A stretch of DNA of 64,000 bases from Micropterix aruncella (GCA_944548615.1 OX155980.1:44800948-44864947); one strand, 5' to 3'; numbered from the stretch's first letter, positions 1 to 23,032 are shown. Notes: a model not told the origin generated them from the letters alone. Program-made: numbers and translations.

Positions 1-1411
<1,411 letters not shown>

Positions 1412-1611
1412 NNNNNNNNNNNNNNNNNNNNNNNNNNNNNNNNNNNNNNNNNNNNNNNNNNNNNNNNNNNNNNNNNNNNNNNNNNNNNNNNNNNNNNNNN
1501 NNNNNNNNNNNNNNNNNNNNNNNNNNNNNNNNNNNNNNNNNNNNNNNNNNNNNNNNNNNNNNNNNNNNNNNNNNNNNNNNNNNNNNNNNNNNNNNNNNNN
1601 NNNNNNNNNNN
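1412..1611. other. Assembly gap (200 N)
   Basis: Exactly 200 N, a conventional placeholder length, so the true gap size is unknown. It lies at the edge of a TA-rich repeat, the kind of sequence that breaks assemblies. Confidence 0.99.
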
Positions 1612-2689
1612 CTATGTCGTATTATCTCATTAACTATTTATTCAGCAAAAGGTAAAAGTCTTTTGTTTTAAACAATTGAGACAATAAATTTACTTATTTT
1701 GATAATAATTTATAATTGTTGATAATATGACCAATAAACATGACCTAACGATTTAAATTATTTTTTTAATATAAAAAAAATATATTAAAAAATCACCATA
1801 ATATCGCGCACTCGATTGGTTATCGTCATAACTATTCAAATAGTTGTCCAAATTTATCCAAATGATGTACTGTAAAAGACAAAATTTATCTACTTTATAT
1901 ACCAGATGTGATAAAAGTATTTATTTTGATATAATAATAAATTTATTACTACCAAATGTGCGTTAGAAATAATTTTTATTTTTTTATTGTATTTATGGTT
2001 CACTATTTTGGCGATAATGGCTTACACATAAAATATAGATAGGTATATGCTCTCGCTGGCTTTTTTGTAGGACTATTTAAGATAAACATTTTCATTGTAT
2101 ATTATATACGTGTAACTCCAACGGTTTTTGCGGCGCACGCCAGAATAGCTCGCAGATGGCTGATTTTTTTCCTACTTCTTCTTCTTCTTCTTCATTAGCG
2201 CGCATTCGCCCACCGTTAGGCATACGCCTCTCCAATCACTCTCCATCTGGATCGGTTAGTTTGGTTTGGCAGACTGTTTGTACCCAGAGATTCTTAGCAC
2301 CCCTTGCCCCGCCGTTACGGTAACCGCTGCCGTGGCTCGGGCTAGTGGGGCTGCTGGGGACTGGGGGCCGTGGTACAAAAAAAAAGTTGTACTGTTCATC
2401 ATCATGATTGGAGGTATTTAGCCCGATACCCGCCACGTCGGCCACACGTCTTGGCGAGCTCCATTCTTTCAGGAAAATATTTCCATTTCCTAGGCTTGTG
2501 GCAACATGGTCGGGCTACTTAACCACCGAATTGAACTATATTTTCTAAATTTATTATTTAATTATTATTTATTGTTGAGAACATTTTCAAAATATATGTT
2601 GACGCTTAGAATTTAAATTTTGAATATCAATTTGTTAGATTTTTTCCTACTTACTTGACATTTATCGTTATATTTTAGATAATTCACAC
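1612..2689. other. No gene seen; AT-rich with a GC-richer patch at about 2180-2530
   Basis: The first half is AT-rich with many stops in all frames. A GC-richer stretch at about 2180-2530 has a 69-codon minus frame (2445-2236) rich in Pro and Ser that matches nothing I recognise and has no supporting signals. I do not call a gene here. Confidence 0.6.
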
Positions 2690-3959
<1,270 letters not shown>

Positions 3960-4255
3960 TCAAACGGCGAAGCTGGGCCGCGCAACAACGTGCCTGAGTC
4001 GCTTGGCGCCATTACAAGGCAGCCGGCGGCGAAGAGCCAAATCATGCCTTCGCTGGAAAGCAGTAGGCAGCAGTGGCCCCCACGCCGCCGTTTCTCGAGA
4101 TCGATAGAGGGCGCCACGCCATTGGCCGAGGGGCGGGGCCGTCCGCTCCCTGCGCCCCTTCCGCCCCGGAAATCGCGTGCGAGGGACGCAGAGGGCTGCA
4201 CTACGGCGCTTGCCCGGACCGAGCGAGACGCCAAACACAACAAGGCGAACTAACT
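3960..4255. other. GC-rich island of unknown function
   Basis: A sharply bounded block rich in G, C and CpG stands out in AT-rich surroundings. Several overlapping frames are open on both strands, as expected from GC content alone, and none shows a recognisable domain. It could be a regulatory island, a transposon fragment or an exon remnant. Confidence 0.5.
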
Positions 4256-4371
4256 TTTCAGACATTATCGTACCAAAGCGCATCCGACAAAATATTTCAC
4301 TTCCCCTCACTAAAATATCGTACGTGATAAATTCTTTAAAAATAACGACATCTTTCACTATTTTTATTTTA

Positions 4372-5445
<1,074 letters not shown>

Positions 5446-6209
5446 TGTTTGTGAAAAAGTTTTTGATTCTCTCTGACCTTATCTCTGACAGATACCTAGG
5501 CACTCTTTGCTCTCAAGTGATATTCTAAACGAGCCACCACTAGGATATAATATTGGTGTTACCTCGACTTTTAAAATATACTGTAAAATATGGTGTACCT
5601 CGACTTTTAAAATATACTTTTATGATTTCATGTCTAATTTAGGCTAAAAAAAACTACTTCCACTCTACTACCATATTTTCCTATCTAGCTCTGCTTAATC
5701 CAAGCGACCAGAGCATATACAGGAAGTTCGGTACCTAGAATTCTTTTCTTCGATGGGCAATTCTGTGCATCTAACTAAAAAATAACAAAAAAAAATGGTT
5801 TTTACTTTAATTATTTTTTAACGTTAGAAGATTTCTCTTGACGGCAGATTATTTTTTATCAAAAACTGAGTTGAAAGTCATATACATTTTTTTTCCGATT
5901 TAGATCTTCGTTTCTGAGAAAAGCATATTTCTTATCCCAAGATGATTTCCTCGGTTGCAAAAACCAAGTGTTACTTTATATTAAACTCAGTTTTTTATTG
6001 TAAGATGCTATTGCGACAAAAAACATCTCATACCCAAAGAATAAATTTTTCGTAAAAATTGTTTTTCAGTTTTTTATATATATTTATTTTTTATTCTTCA
6101 GTTTCATGCGAAGAATCATACCTAGAATGAAAGTATTTTAGTATTAGAACAAAATGTATGTAGATACGATAACCGTATGATACGAAGATATGATATCTTT
6201 CATTTATCG
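5446..6209. other. No gene seen; AT-rich
   Basis: There is a short direct repeat near 5550-5625 (ACCTCGACTTTTAAAATATA twice, about 46 bp apart). No coding similarity or RNA gene was found. Confidence 0.6.
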
Positions 6210-6580
6210 TACTTCAAAAACACACGCCGCATCTAGTTTCTACATACCTACAGCCGACAACTGTAATAGCCTTCCGCGGCGGCAGCGAGGATATTAAGTG
6301 GATTCGGTTGTTTGAGATTTGATACGAATTACAACGATTTAGTTTGAAAATGTACAGTGTTGCATGCGATCCCGACTCTTTAAGTACCTGCCTACGGACT
6401 TGCAGATATGTATGCACGCGGCAGATGTCGGAGAAACGTACCTATCACCTTCCTCATGGCATTATGTACAATGACAGTTTATTCGAGGTGGCTCACCGCG
6501 CCGTTTTTATCGATTTCAGGCGGCGGCGTACGGGCCTCTCGAAATCAGCCGCTACTAACTGACAATTCAAACTATACGCC
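6210..6580. other. GC-richer unassigned block
   Basis: Base composition is more balanced than in the flanks. A frame at 6344-6562 (72 codons, plus) reads through without repeats but has no recognisable domain, splice context or homologue that I know. Coding function is not supported. Confidence 0.4.
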
Positions 6581-7407
<827 letters not shown>

Positions 7408-7410
7408 AAA

Positions 7411-10619
<3,209 letters not shown>

Positions 10620-10921
10620 TGTAGGTACAACCAAATGTTTAAGGGTTAAATATTGGAAGCACATCTTCTACAAACAAATTTTAAGTTTTAATGGTAAAAT
10701 CATTATTTAAACAATTTCGAAACCTTATTTCTATTTAAACCCTTAAGTTTAACCATTACTATGAATAGAATATGTTACACAATAAAATAATTTTGGCTTA
10801 AAGTTAGACAAATCTTACAATTTTTAGCATAAAGTTACAGTTTTAGCATAAAGTTAGAGAAATCTTACGATTTTAACTTGTGGTGGGAGAAAAATAATGT
10901 TTTTTTTTCATTTATTTAGTA

Positions 10922-12204
10922 CTACAGTTCATTTTCAAAATGACCACCTCTATTTCGCAAACATACACGCATTCTTTTACGCAGCTCACTTTTGACTACA
11001 TTAGTAGTCAAAATGTTTCTTATTTGTTGAGCTGCATTCATTATGCGTCTTCTTAGCTCATTCACGGTGGGGACAGGAAACCCATCACGGTAGACCAACG
11101 ACTTCATGTGACCCCAGACATAAAAGTCCATGGGTGTTAAGTCAGGACTCCGTGCTGGCCAGGGTATCGGGCCGCCCCTGCCAATCCATCGATTGGGGAA
11201 CTGCTCGTCGAGCCAAGCTCGTATGGGCTGCCTAAAGTGGGCTGGACACCCATCGTGCTGGTATATCATATTATGCCTTGTTGCTATTGGCACATCTTCT
11301 AAAAGATCAAATAAAATATTTCTTAAAAATTCCTCGTAATGAACACCGTTTAAATTCTGGGGCAGAAAGTGAGGTCCAATTAAATGATTATTAATAATTC
11401 CCATCCAAACATTGACAGAAAATCTTCTTTGTGAACCTTTAGGTCTCTTGAGGTGAGGATTTCCCACTGCTCTTTCTTCCCAATCAATAATGTGCATTGT
11501 GATAATTTGTTATGCCGTCCTTGTCAAAATTGGACTCATCGGTCCATAAAATTTGTTTGAGAAAATTTGGGTTTTCCAGGTCAGCTTGTAGCAAGAATCT
11601 ACAAAATTGTATCCTTCTCGGGGGATCTCCTTCGTCGATCGCTTGTACGGGTGTGTAATGGTATGGGTGAAGACCGGATTCATGTACTGTATACCACACC
11701 TTCCATTGAGATATGCCAAGGAGGCGTGCTACAATCACAGTTGATACAGTAGGATCTTGTTGAAAATGAAAAAGAATTTCGTCTTCATCTTCCACATAGT
11801 AAATTCTAGGTCTGCCTGCGTCACCTGATAACAACAAAAATAGTTTTAATAATAAGAAAATCAGTATCTATTTAGTCGTCCGACCGAGTACAATCAGTTG
11901 CTAAATAAGAAACTAGCAGAAAAAAGATAATGGTAACTAACAAGAAACTAATAACCGAGTATTTTTTTGTAACTCTAATGTAAAAAAACACCTAATTACC
12001 TTGTCGTCTACGGACGGTGCCAGTCTCCCGAAGCCGACGATAAACACTATCGAAAACACGGACATCGGGTATTCGGCGATTTCGAAATTGAGCCGCGTAT
12101 TCATGACGGGCAACTGCAGAGTTGCCTCTGGCTAATCCGTAGTGATACAGGATATCTGCATATTCTTCATTTGTGAAGGAACGTCTTCTTTCTCTTTGAA
12201 CCAT
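10922..12204 (-). pseudogene. Tc1/mariner-type transposase, spliced, one frameshift
   Basis: Exon 1 (12204-12000) starts with Met and encodes an N-terminal DNA-binding region with FTNEEYADIL and RRIPDVRVFDSVYRRLRETG, like the DUF4817 domain seen in insect transposases. A 175-bp intron (11999-11825) has GT and TTATCAG ends; joining keeps the frame in phase 1. Exon 2 (11824-10922) carries the catalytic domain: first Asp in WTDESNF, second in YQHDGCPAH, third in SPDLTPMDF. I count 41 residues between the second and third, which fits a DD41D-type layout. The frame changes by one base at about 11486-11500, just after the first catalytic Asp, so the protein is broken. The C-terminus ends in GGHFENEL. 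Confidence 0.88.
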
Positions 12205-12437
12205 AACCAGTCCTTATAACAGATCACAATTCGAATCGCCAGGAGGGCAATCAATCACAGAAATCAGTTCACAAGCCAAGTCGTCAGAGAAAAAAACAAA
12301 TCGCAAGAGCACATAAGACACATCCGAACGCAATAAATCGCAGGAGCGGACTACCTCCTAATTAACTAAACCGGTGTCATTAATGCCCCTTCCCCCCGCA
12401 CAAGCGTCCTTCCCTTCGTCGTCTTGCACCTCTTCCT

Positions 12438-12906
12438 CCTATTATTTTGATCATATTTTTGTCATTCCTTTGTGGATTTGGGGTTGTAATACTTCATTCG
12501 AAAGCTAATAAGATGCAGATGTTTTTAAGCTAATATGCACAGAAAATAGTCTTGCGGTTTTTAGTTTTAAACATGCATTTTTGTGAAAATATGTCGCATT
12601 TTTTTATTAGTTTTCAAATGTTTTCGAGCATAGTGACAAAATGAACTTCAATAATGTACATTCCATAGATAATATTTATTTTTTGGGATGTCACCAACCC
12701 AAAAGCAATAAAAGAATATTAAAATAATGCGTAGTTTTTTTTAAATATTATTTTTAACGAAAGATGTCAGTTGTTTAAAAAAAAACCTAAAATTGTAAAT
12801 ATCTCAGGAATGTTTCATTTTTGCATAAGGCATTATATGGTTAAATCTACTGCAATTGACCTCTTCTATGAACTGTTTAAAGGAATACATCTAATAACCA
12901 ATAACC

Positions 12907-12909
<3 letters not shown>
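12438..12909. repeat. Right terminal inverted repeat of the mariner-type element
   Basis: This is the reverse complement of 10147-10619. It lies upstream of the transposase start (12204) with about 230 bp of unique leader between, so the promoter is probably in or near this repeat. Confidence 0.9.
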
Positions 12910-13105
<196 letters not shown>

Positions 13106-13131
13106 TTTGATTGTAAATGTGTAAATTATTA

Positions 13132-14679
<1,548 letters not shown>

Positions 14680-15030
14680 TGATCCACCGACAAAGGCTCA
14701 GAAACCTTCACCAGAGTGATTAAGAAGAAACCATACCGCTTCCCATTTGAACGTCTCTTTTCGGACTTTCAAGACTTTTTACAATTATACGCGGATAATA
14801 CAAATATACCACCATATCGCAACAGCTTAATAGACTTAGTGGATCCAGCAAAAATCACCGAGACATACATAAGGCAGTGCAACCGACAAACAGTGCCCGA
14901 ACCACAGACTGCCCGAACTGATTCCGAATTACGGACAGTAACAATATATATTTTTAGAACCAAAAATTTTACTGTATACTTATATGTAGTAAACCTATCT
15001 AACTTATTCTCGATTTCACGAATACGGTAA
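14680..15030 (+). other. Unidentified open frame, possible exon
   Basis: A plus frame is open from just after a stop at about 14678 to 15030, with no ATG near its start (the apparent start at 14716 is GTG). The first 80 codons have non-repetitive, protein-like composition with PYRFPFERLFSDFQDFLQLY and SLIDLVDPAKITETYIRQC; the last 25 are AT-driven. A CAG at 14699-14701 could be a splice acceptor. I recognise no family. It may be an exon, an old element fragment or chance. Confidence 0.25.
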
Positions 15031-16469
15031 AACCAGTATTTGTGAAATCGTGGTGAAGTATTCGTGAATATGAGAACTTGTAGAATATCATATCATAATA
15101 ATCATCATCACAACACTAAAATATTACAAAGTTTACCTGGCCTTTACTAGAATATTTAATGACTTTCCTTTTTCATTTAAATACATTTAATATCATTCGA
15201 CATTTAGCATTTTGATTATCATTATAATTTACTAATCTTATAGCATTAAATAAACTAAGATACATATATACGATGATTATTTCCAAAGGAACTAGAACTT
15301 CAAAAGTATGGTGTTTATACGCAAAAATCTTTTCCATATGTTTACTCTGACCATGTATAGACCTTTCCATTATATCTAAACCACTTTACAATTGCCTCGG
15401 TTTATTCTTTTTTCATTCTATTAAGAGAACTACGATAATTCTGAACAAAGTCTAATCAAAAAGTGCGAGTTTTTCTTTCATAATCGCTAAAGTGTCTCAT
15501 GTTGAATATACTGTCTAATTTCTAGCAGATGCAGAGTAAACTTGTTTTAGAGTGAAATTAGCTTTTGTAACTTGTTCATGTAATTCCAAGAGAACATTTT
15601 CTATTACCTAATTCTTTTGAATTACCTAGTATGTGCTAGTAACTGGATATGCATGATTAAATTAGATTTAGTTATTATTATATCAACATAAAAAGATTTT
15701 TAAAATAAAAACCACTTGAGTATACTTTCGCAATACTCTGACTTTTGCATCCTGTGATTTGAAATGTTGATAACAAACAACATTCAAGTTTCCCGTTATA
15801 TTGTATGTCTTAGCAACTCCTTATTTATGTGAATGCTTGTAAATTAGAAAACCACAACGTTATTGAAAAATATTTTATTTTTATTGTATATTGGGCATTA
15901 TGGACAATATAACATAGGTAGATATATTATGAAGCAATAGTGAACATCAACAAGAAACCATTAGAAAAGGAAAGAAAGATAACAAAGGAGGTTAATTGGA
16001 GTTCATTTAGTAAAAAAAGCATTATTGAATTCACCGAAACGAAATACAAAAAAAATAGGATTGATGAAACATTTAATTTAATTACCTCTAAAGACTCATT
16101 TTAGTCATAAGGGTGATAGGTTCAGGCGCATAAATTTTATTTTTTTCCTAAGAAGACTACTAATTTCATTTTAGAAATATTGTCAATAAATAATTGTACA
16201 TTCATACACAAGTTATAGGTATGTTTTTTTAACCTGCTACTATGGACAACAGTGTTCAATACCATAAGTTAGGATAGGATTAACTTTCCAGTAGCTTGGT
16301 TTTATAAACAGCGCATGATAGCTTTTTTTAAGGAATATCCTTTCCATGGAATAAAAATGTTATAAAAAAATATATAAATTATATAATAATATAGCATACC
16401 TACTCTAAACAAAATATATCGTTTTAGACATATTTCCGCTAGATTCTTCTGATAGAAGAAATGCTGCTA
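15031..16469. other. AT-rich, no gene seen
   Basis: All frames are heavily stopped, and no repeats above a few tens of bases were noticed. Confidence 0.6.
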
Positions 16470-17170
16470 TGACAAATATTTATTTTAATTAGCTGAACAT
16501 ATTAATGATGCATAAATATTATTTTTATTATTATTACTATTATGACCAGGTTCTTAGATTAGTTTATATATTTTTTAAAAACACTTCAAACATATGCTAT
16601 ACTTTGATAATCCAAAAATTATTGCAATTTAATTTTAATATTTCTTGTTGTACGGACATTTGCAATTTGCGCATTGGGCATTTATACAAATTATATAAAA
16701 ACAAAAATATATGTATTATGAATGCTTGATTACATAATTTCATTTATTATTATTTTTCCCTGTATTCTGCAATTACAAATATTTATTATAATTATCTGAA
16801 CATATTAATGATTTATAAATATTTTTTTATTTATTATTATTAAGACCAGGTTCTTAGATTGATTATATTTTTTTTGAAAAGCACCACAAAAATAAGCTAT
16901 ATTTTGATTATCCAAAAATTATTGCAACTCAGTTTTAATATATCTTGTTGTACGGACATTCGCAATTTTCACAATTTGCATTTCATTTGCAAAATGAAAA
17001 CAAAAATATATGTATTATGAATACAATTTTCGTTATTTAATTATGATTCCTTAAATTCTTCAATTACAAGTATGCATTATGACTATTTGAACATATTAAT
17101 GATTTATAAATATTTATTTTATATTTTTTATCATGACCGGATTATTAGAATAGATTAATATTTATTGTAA
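16470..17170 (+). repeat. Diverged tandem repeat, period about 300 bp
   Basis: TGAACATATTAATGAT recurs at about 16494, 16797 and 17088. It is followed each time by related text: TATTATGACCAGG/TTAAGACCAGG, CCAAAAATTATTGCAA, TTGTTGTACGGACATT and ATATATGTATTATGAAT. Two full diverged units and a partial third are present. No coding sequence is supported. Confidence 0.85.
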
Positions 17171-17819
17171 TGCACTATAAACATGGATGAAATATTTGTT
17201 ATAATTAAAAATACAAAAGTGACATCTGTACCACTAACAATATCTATTATAAACAGCAATATATTGAGAAAAAAGTTCTTACGCACAGAAAAACAATGTA
17301 ATGATTATAATTATAATATATAGCATAGGAGGACAAAATCATAGAAAACATTATTTAAAACTGGAAACTTTTGTCATTACATGTTGCAATGATAACCATG
17401 TATTTGATCTTATAATTACTAAGCTACAGTATAGTAATGAGTTCTATAAGCTGTGCGCTGAAGATAAAATGCCACGGATTTATTACTGCAATTACCCTAT
17501 AGTCCTAAATATGATAGACAACAGTAAGATTAAATATGCCTAAATAAAATGTAGATTTAAATGTGTTTACAGTAAATATGAATTCTAGTTTTTCCTAAGC
17601 GATTTCAACACATTGAATATACCGCAATTGTTTTAAACATTTTATCTACAGCACTATGGTTGAAGTGTTAAACGATGAACTAAAAGCCCTATATTCCGTA
17701 CAAATAGCCGATATTACCTATCCACCTGACTGTCAGACAATATTCAATGGATAATACATCAGTAAATAAAATACTAAAATAAAATACAAACGGAGCTGCC
17801 ATGGAATTCACCGACCGAA
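17171..17819. other. No gene seen; AT-rich
   Basis: An 80-codon frame at 17301-17543 has low-complexity AT-driven composition at its start and no recognised domain; I do not support it as a gene. Confidence 0.5.
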
Positions 17820-17849
17820 GTCGGGCCCATCATATAGTGTTATTACACT

Positions 17850-20060
17850 TTTGGGGGGTGAGCAGTGGATATTAAACCTTAATATACGAAGCATTAACAG
17901 AAATTGGGACCAACTTGTGATATTTCTACATATACTTAATAATAATATGAACATTGATGTGATCATCTTGACCGAATGCTCTATTAATACCCTCGATCAA
18001 ATTTCACAGCTGGAAAGCTATGACTGCAGTAACACAGAAAACAATCTCGGTCGATCAGATGTTGTAGTTGTATATACGAGATCATCGTTAAACGTACGTT
18101 TTTTTCATGTTGGCGACCTAACATGAAAAAAATTTAAACAATTAATGAAGCAAATATATAACGCTCATTTTCAATGAAAACTTCGACTGTTGTGTTTACA
18201 GATTACAATGTAAACAGCGCTACTGACAATTTTGAAGCAATGTTTCAAAGTCATTCAACAAACTATAGTACCATAAAAGTTATATCACATAGAAATATAA
18301 AAATAAAACCTTGTATAACGCCGGGATTTGTCAAGTGCCATAAAGAAAGTTAAGAAAGCATGAGAAAGTTAATAGAGAAGAGAAGTAAAAAGTAAACGAT
18401 ATCCAAATAACTTTACCTTACAAAATTGTTGTAAAAGATACCGTAACTTATGAGCAAAAATTGTATCACAAACCAATGAAAACTATTATAGGCATAAGAT
18501 CGAAGACGACCATTCTAACCCTAAAACGACTGGGAATGTAGTAAAAGAGTTGAGTAATCAAAAAGATCAAACAAATACAATGTATCCGAGGTAAGGGTTG
18601 ACAACACTAAAATAAAAGGTGAAGACAAAATAGCAAGCCCACTCAATGAAAATTTTTCGGGCATAGGGAAAACTCTAGCATTATAAGTATTTAAAATTTG
18701 CAAGCTTCTGAACAGAAGTTTTGCAATAAAATATATGACTGAAGGCCAGGTTATAAATGCAATAAAAAATCTGAAGGTAGGCTGTGCAAGCGGATCAGAC
18801 CAAATATCTGGGTTTCAGGTAAATATTTATTGACTATAGGTTAAATATATATGTTAAATATATGTTGAATTTAGTTGAATATATGTGTAATAGGATTACA
18901 CATATATTCAACTGTAGCATAGAAAGAGGAATCTACCCAAATGTGTTTAATTAAATATGCAAATATTACCTCGATATTTAAATCAGGCGATAAGTGCGAT
19001 CCTAACAACTACAGGACCATTTCAATACTTAGTGTTGTATCAAAAATGTTAGAAAATTCATAAATAATCAGCTCTGTTCACATTTAGAGAAAAAACGGGT
19101 TTCGGAGAAATAAAGGAACCCACGATGCCATATTTAGCATTACTGAAGACATTACAGACCAATCAGGCAAGAGCAGAAAGTGTCTTGCTTCATTTTTAGA
19201 TCTTGCAAAGGCCTTTGATACTATGTGTCATGATATTTTACTTAATAAATTAATAAAGATATCTTTCCGAGATCTTTCCTATCTTTCCGAGAGAACGCAA
19301 CGAGTTCGGGTTGGTGACACACGCAAGGAAAACTGCTGTAATAATTATGGCGTTCCGCAAAGTAGAGCAATCTAGAATCAACTCTATTTGTAATTTATAT
19401 AAACGATTTATGTGAACTGGATACTGGGAAGGGAATCGTGACATACGCTAAAGATACGGCCATCATACTTGCTTCAATCAGTTAGGAAAGTATTTACAAC
19501 ATGGCTACAAATGCGTCGAAAAAAGTAGAAAACTGATTAGATAACAACTTGCTAACCCTAAACGCAGGTAAAACAAAATACAAGACCTAGGGCATAGACT
19601 CCTAATAGCAACCAAAGCCCCAAAGCCCAACCTTAAATTAAATCTGGAAGAATACAATATCCATAAGACAATAGAATGTGTCAATGCCATCATCTAGGCA
19701 TTCAAATCGATCTTAATTTCCGATGGAATGTACATATGAATGATATTTCAGGGATGATTAAAAAATGTATATCATATTCAAAACTCTTAGAAAAATAGAT
19801 ATAAAAACCCAACGATGAGCATATTGTGCCTTATTGTGCCTTAGCCCAGTCACTTACCTCCTACGGATAAATTGCCTGGGGTGTTGCGGCCAGAGTGCAC
19901 CTGGACCCACTAAACAAAGCCCAAAAGACGATAGTTCGCGTTATTAATAAAAAACCATATTTATATCTGTCCGACGACATTTTTACAGTATTTGACGTAT
20001 TGGGTGTAAGACAGTTATAAGTGTGAAATATTATTACGTATTTCCATAGGAGCACGGAGT
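17850..20060 (+). pseudogene. Decayed CR1/jockey-like LINE (endonuclease plus reverse transcriptase)
   Basis: Broken in many places, but collinear pieces of one ORF2 can be read on the plus strand. At 17869-18040 the text LNLNIRSINRNWDQL and IDVIILTE is the start of an apurinic endonuclease domain. At 18738-18820 EGQVINAIKNLK matches the reverse transcriptase lead-in. At 18970-19060 SIFKSGDKCDPNNYRTISIL follows, and at 19115-19250 FLDLAKAFDT is RT motif A. At 19390-19470 YINDLCELD and TYAKDTAII stand where F/YADD is expected: the first Asp is replaced by Lys, so the copy is dead. Stops and frameshifts lie between pieces. Further downstream the sequence decays to 20060. Confidence 0.75.
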
Positions 20061-22194
20061 GTCATCCTTTTTTAAATACTTTGTAAACAGTTCGTACAAA
20101 TTGATGCAATTTAATTTAACTAAAAGAAAGATTAGATATATTTTTTTACACTTTTAAAATATTAAGAATCATACAACTGATTTAGTTATAGATAGCTAAA
20201 TTCTTTAAAAAATATATATTGGGAATAATAATTCATGGACCAATGAATATCAATAAACTTTTGTCTATAGCTTAATAATGACAAAAAATCATATCCTTAT
20301 TTCATTATCGGGTTTGGATTAGGATAATATAAGAAAAATTACTTTAGCCGATCGATCGCTACGAAACGTTATAAATGCTTTATATATTTTAAATCTTTTT
20401 CCAAATATTTTTCATTAAAAAATCGGTTGTCTGTAAAGTCGGTTTACTGACGATAGTTGAACGTGACAACGTCATAAGAAAATACTGATGGAATGATTGC
20501 ATTTGAAGCAGTTTCATTTAAGATTCTGATATTGTTTATTACAAACACCTAAAAATATATGCTTTTATACTCACCGATTTGACTACAACATGTAAATGTA
20601 TTATTGTATAGCAGTATATTTGTATAATTGTTTATGGTTTAAAGTTTATTGTTTTATTTAATTTGAAAGTTTGAAATCTCAAACTGTTAAATAACGGTTT
20701 TAGAAGCGTTTGAGCACGCTGCGCCATCTAGCGGTAGGTAATACGTCGTAAATAAACAATATCAGCGACATTTTACCAACCGCTAGATAGCGCATCGTTG
20801 ATAGCTTTTCATACTTTTTTTTTTAATGAAAGTTGCTTACTTTGTTGCACTTTGTTGTACCCACAAGAAAATTGTCCGTTCAGTAATAACATTCCGTATA
20901 TCAAGAATACATATAAAATTATGTCAAGAATTTAAATCAATCTAGTGATTTTCATTCGTACTATTTTAGACTGAGGTTAGTAAATAATTCTTGTCGCAAC
21001 CGGTAGATGGCAGCATTTATATTGAATAATAAATATAATAAATGGAACGCCTCAGAGCGAGGTAACGCCGCATTAGTCATGTTTTTTCGTGCGTGCAGCA
21101 GGCTCCATCGATTTATAAGACGTTGTCACTTTAAAACTTATAAATATTAAATTTAAATGGAAAAAAGTATAGTTTAAAAAAATACCTCACTTTTTAAAAT
21201 TATTATTTTATTTCTCGGCGACTGGGTTGATCAATTTTTGACCGAATAAAGAAACGATATCAGCCAAATAAACCTCTTTTGATCCTATCGGTTTTTGTTA
21301 TCTAATATGATTTGATTGTTAGGAACATAAAAGAACGGCTGTTACAATGCGTTAGCGTTGGCGAGTTTGTTTGTAATGCCATATAAAACGATTGCCGGGA
21401 GCGGTTGCCATACATTTAACTAATGCAAAAACAACTAAAGTAGCTAGTGTATCCTAAGTTAGGTAGCAGTTAGCACTGAAATATGAAGACTTTGCAATTA
21501 TAACTTCTATAGCCGTAGGCGCAGTGCTCTATAAATATAAGTGTCGTCGTTAACTTAAGTCATTTAAGTAATTGCCTTTTCATGAAAACTTCATGCCACT
21601 TCAAAATCAACCTATAAAGCGCATAGCTAAATTATTAATATTCCAAATGCGCTATTGATTTCTTGAAACCTATTTCTTATTCTATACACTAAATGAATGG
21701 TAATTTATACATTTATAAATAATATACACCAGCTAATATCGCTATATTAGCTGGTTAGATTTTTTGCCATGATAATGGCTTCCCCATTATAATAGTCCAC
21801 TTATTTAATCTAATAAATTATTAATAGTTAATATGTGAACTAATAAATGATTATTAGAAAAATATGCTATTTTCGATGACTTTAAATAGTTACTAGGAAT
21901 AAGTATGTCTTTTTTTAATTATTATAAATTTATGAATTTTATTCACCTATTAACGTTTTTATATGGAGTAAAGTAATAGTACAATTTTAAGAAATTAGTC
22001 TGTGATATAATGTAGGTAATTATTTAAAATGTAGTTCCAATATATTTTATATTACGGAACGCGAACGTTTTTCACTATTATTTACAAAAATGGCGGTATG
22101 TAAAAAATATCACTAGTTTCTTCTATATGATAGATACCATTATTACCGATTTATACGGGTATTTTAATTTTTCTTTAGGTTTTTGCTAAAACGA
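20061..22194. other. No gene seen; contains a small inverted repeat at about 20716-20800
   Basis: TGCGCCATCTAGCGGTAGGT at about 20719 is answered by ACCAACCGCTAGATAGCGCA at about 20775, an imperfect palindrome typical of a MITE end or foldback fragment. Another short hairpin, CAGCTAATATCGCTATATTAGCTG, lies at about 21731. Elsewhere nothing is recognised. Confidence 0.6.
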
Positions 22195-23032
22195 ACCAAA
22201 CAGCGATTATGATGGAAACTCTGGAGGACTTGAACTTTGGTGTTAAAATAAATGGCCGCCTCATCAACAATGCTGATGAAACTTTTCTCATAGCATCTAT
22301 GGAAGCCGATCTACAGGAGATTCTTGACCGAGTAAATGAGTGTAGTGTCAAAGCTGGTCTCAGAATGAATGTCACCAGGACTAGATCTATGGTCATTTCT
22401 AATAATCCCAATATCCAACCTAGCATATATGTGGCGGGCCAAAAACTAGAACATGTTGATAAATATAAATACCTTGGAACCTGGCTTACACAAACTGGGA
22501 CAGTGAAGTGGAGATCAAGACTTGCATCGAAATTGCAATTATCGCCTTTGGAAAAATGAAAAAGGTCCTTTGCAATTAAAGCTTGAAAATCCCACTTCGA
22601 ATACGTCTCCTCCAGTGCTATATCTGGCCTACACTTCTATACGGATGTGAGTCCTGAACTATTAAGGAAGATCTCAGGAAACGTATAGAAGCATTCGAGA
22701 TGTGGGCATACAGACGCATGTTGTCGATATCTTGGACTCAGAAAGTCACAAATGAGGAAGTTATACGGCGTGTCAGCCAAAACCGCAAGCTATGGCTAGG
22801 TTGAGCGCTTAGGCGCGACAGGTACGAACTCCTGCAACTCATTATGATGGGAAAAGTTTCAAGGATGAGGAGACCAGGCCGTAGATGGAAAACTTGGTTG
22901 AAGAACATTCGAGAATTGACCGAGATTACGAGTGTCGCCGAATTGTTTTGCCTGGCGAAGGACTACAAGAAATATGGAGAGCTGACTGCCAGCTCTAGTT
23001 GCAGAGGCACCCTAACAAGAAAAAAAGCCTAA
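22195..23032 (+). pseudogene. RTE-like endonuclease/reverse transcriptase fragment
   Basis: The fragment starts inside the RT domain. At 22209-22559 the frame reads LINNADETFLIASME, where the canonical motif is ADDT; the second Asp is Glu here. It continues RMNVTRTRSMVIS and KYKYLGTWLTQ, the usual thumb-proximal motifs. After a frame break near 22556 come LYGCES-like text, RIEAFEMWAYRRMLSISWT and a basic C-terminus, then 22844-23032 reads RRPGRRWKTWLKNIRELTEI. This order is typical of insect endonuclease-reverse transcriptase LINEs. It is truncated at the 5' end and frameshifted, so inactive. Confidence 0.8.
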
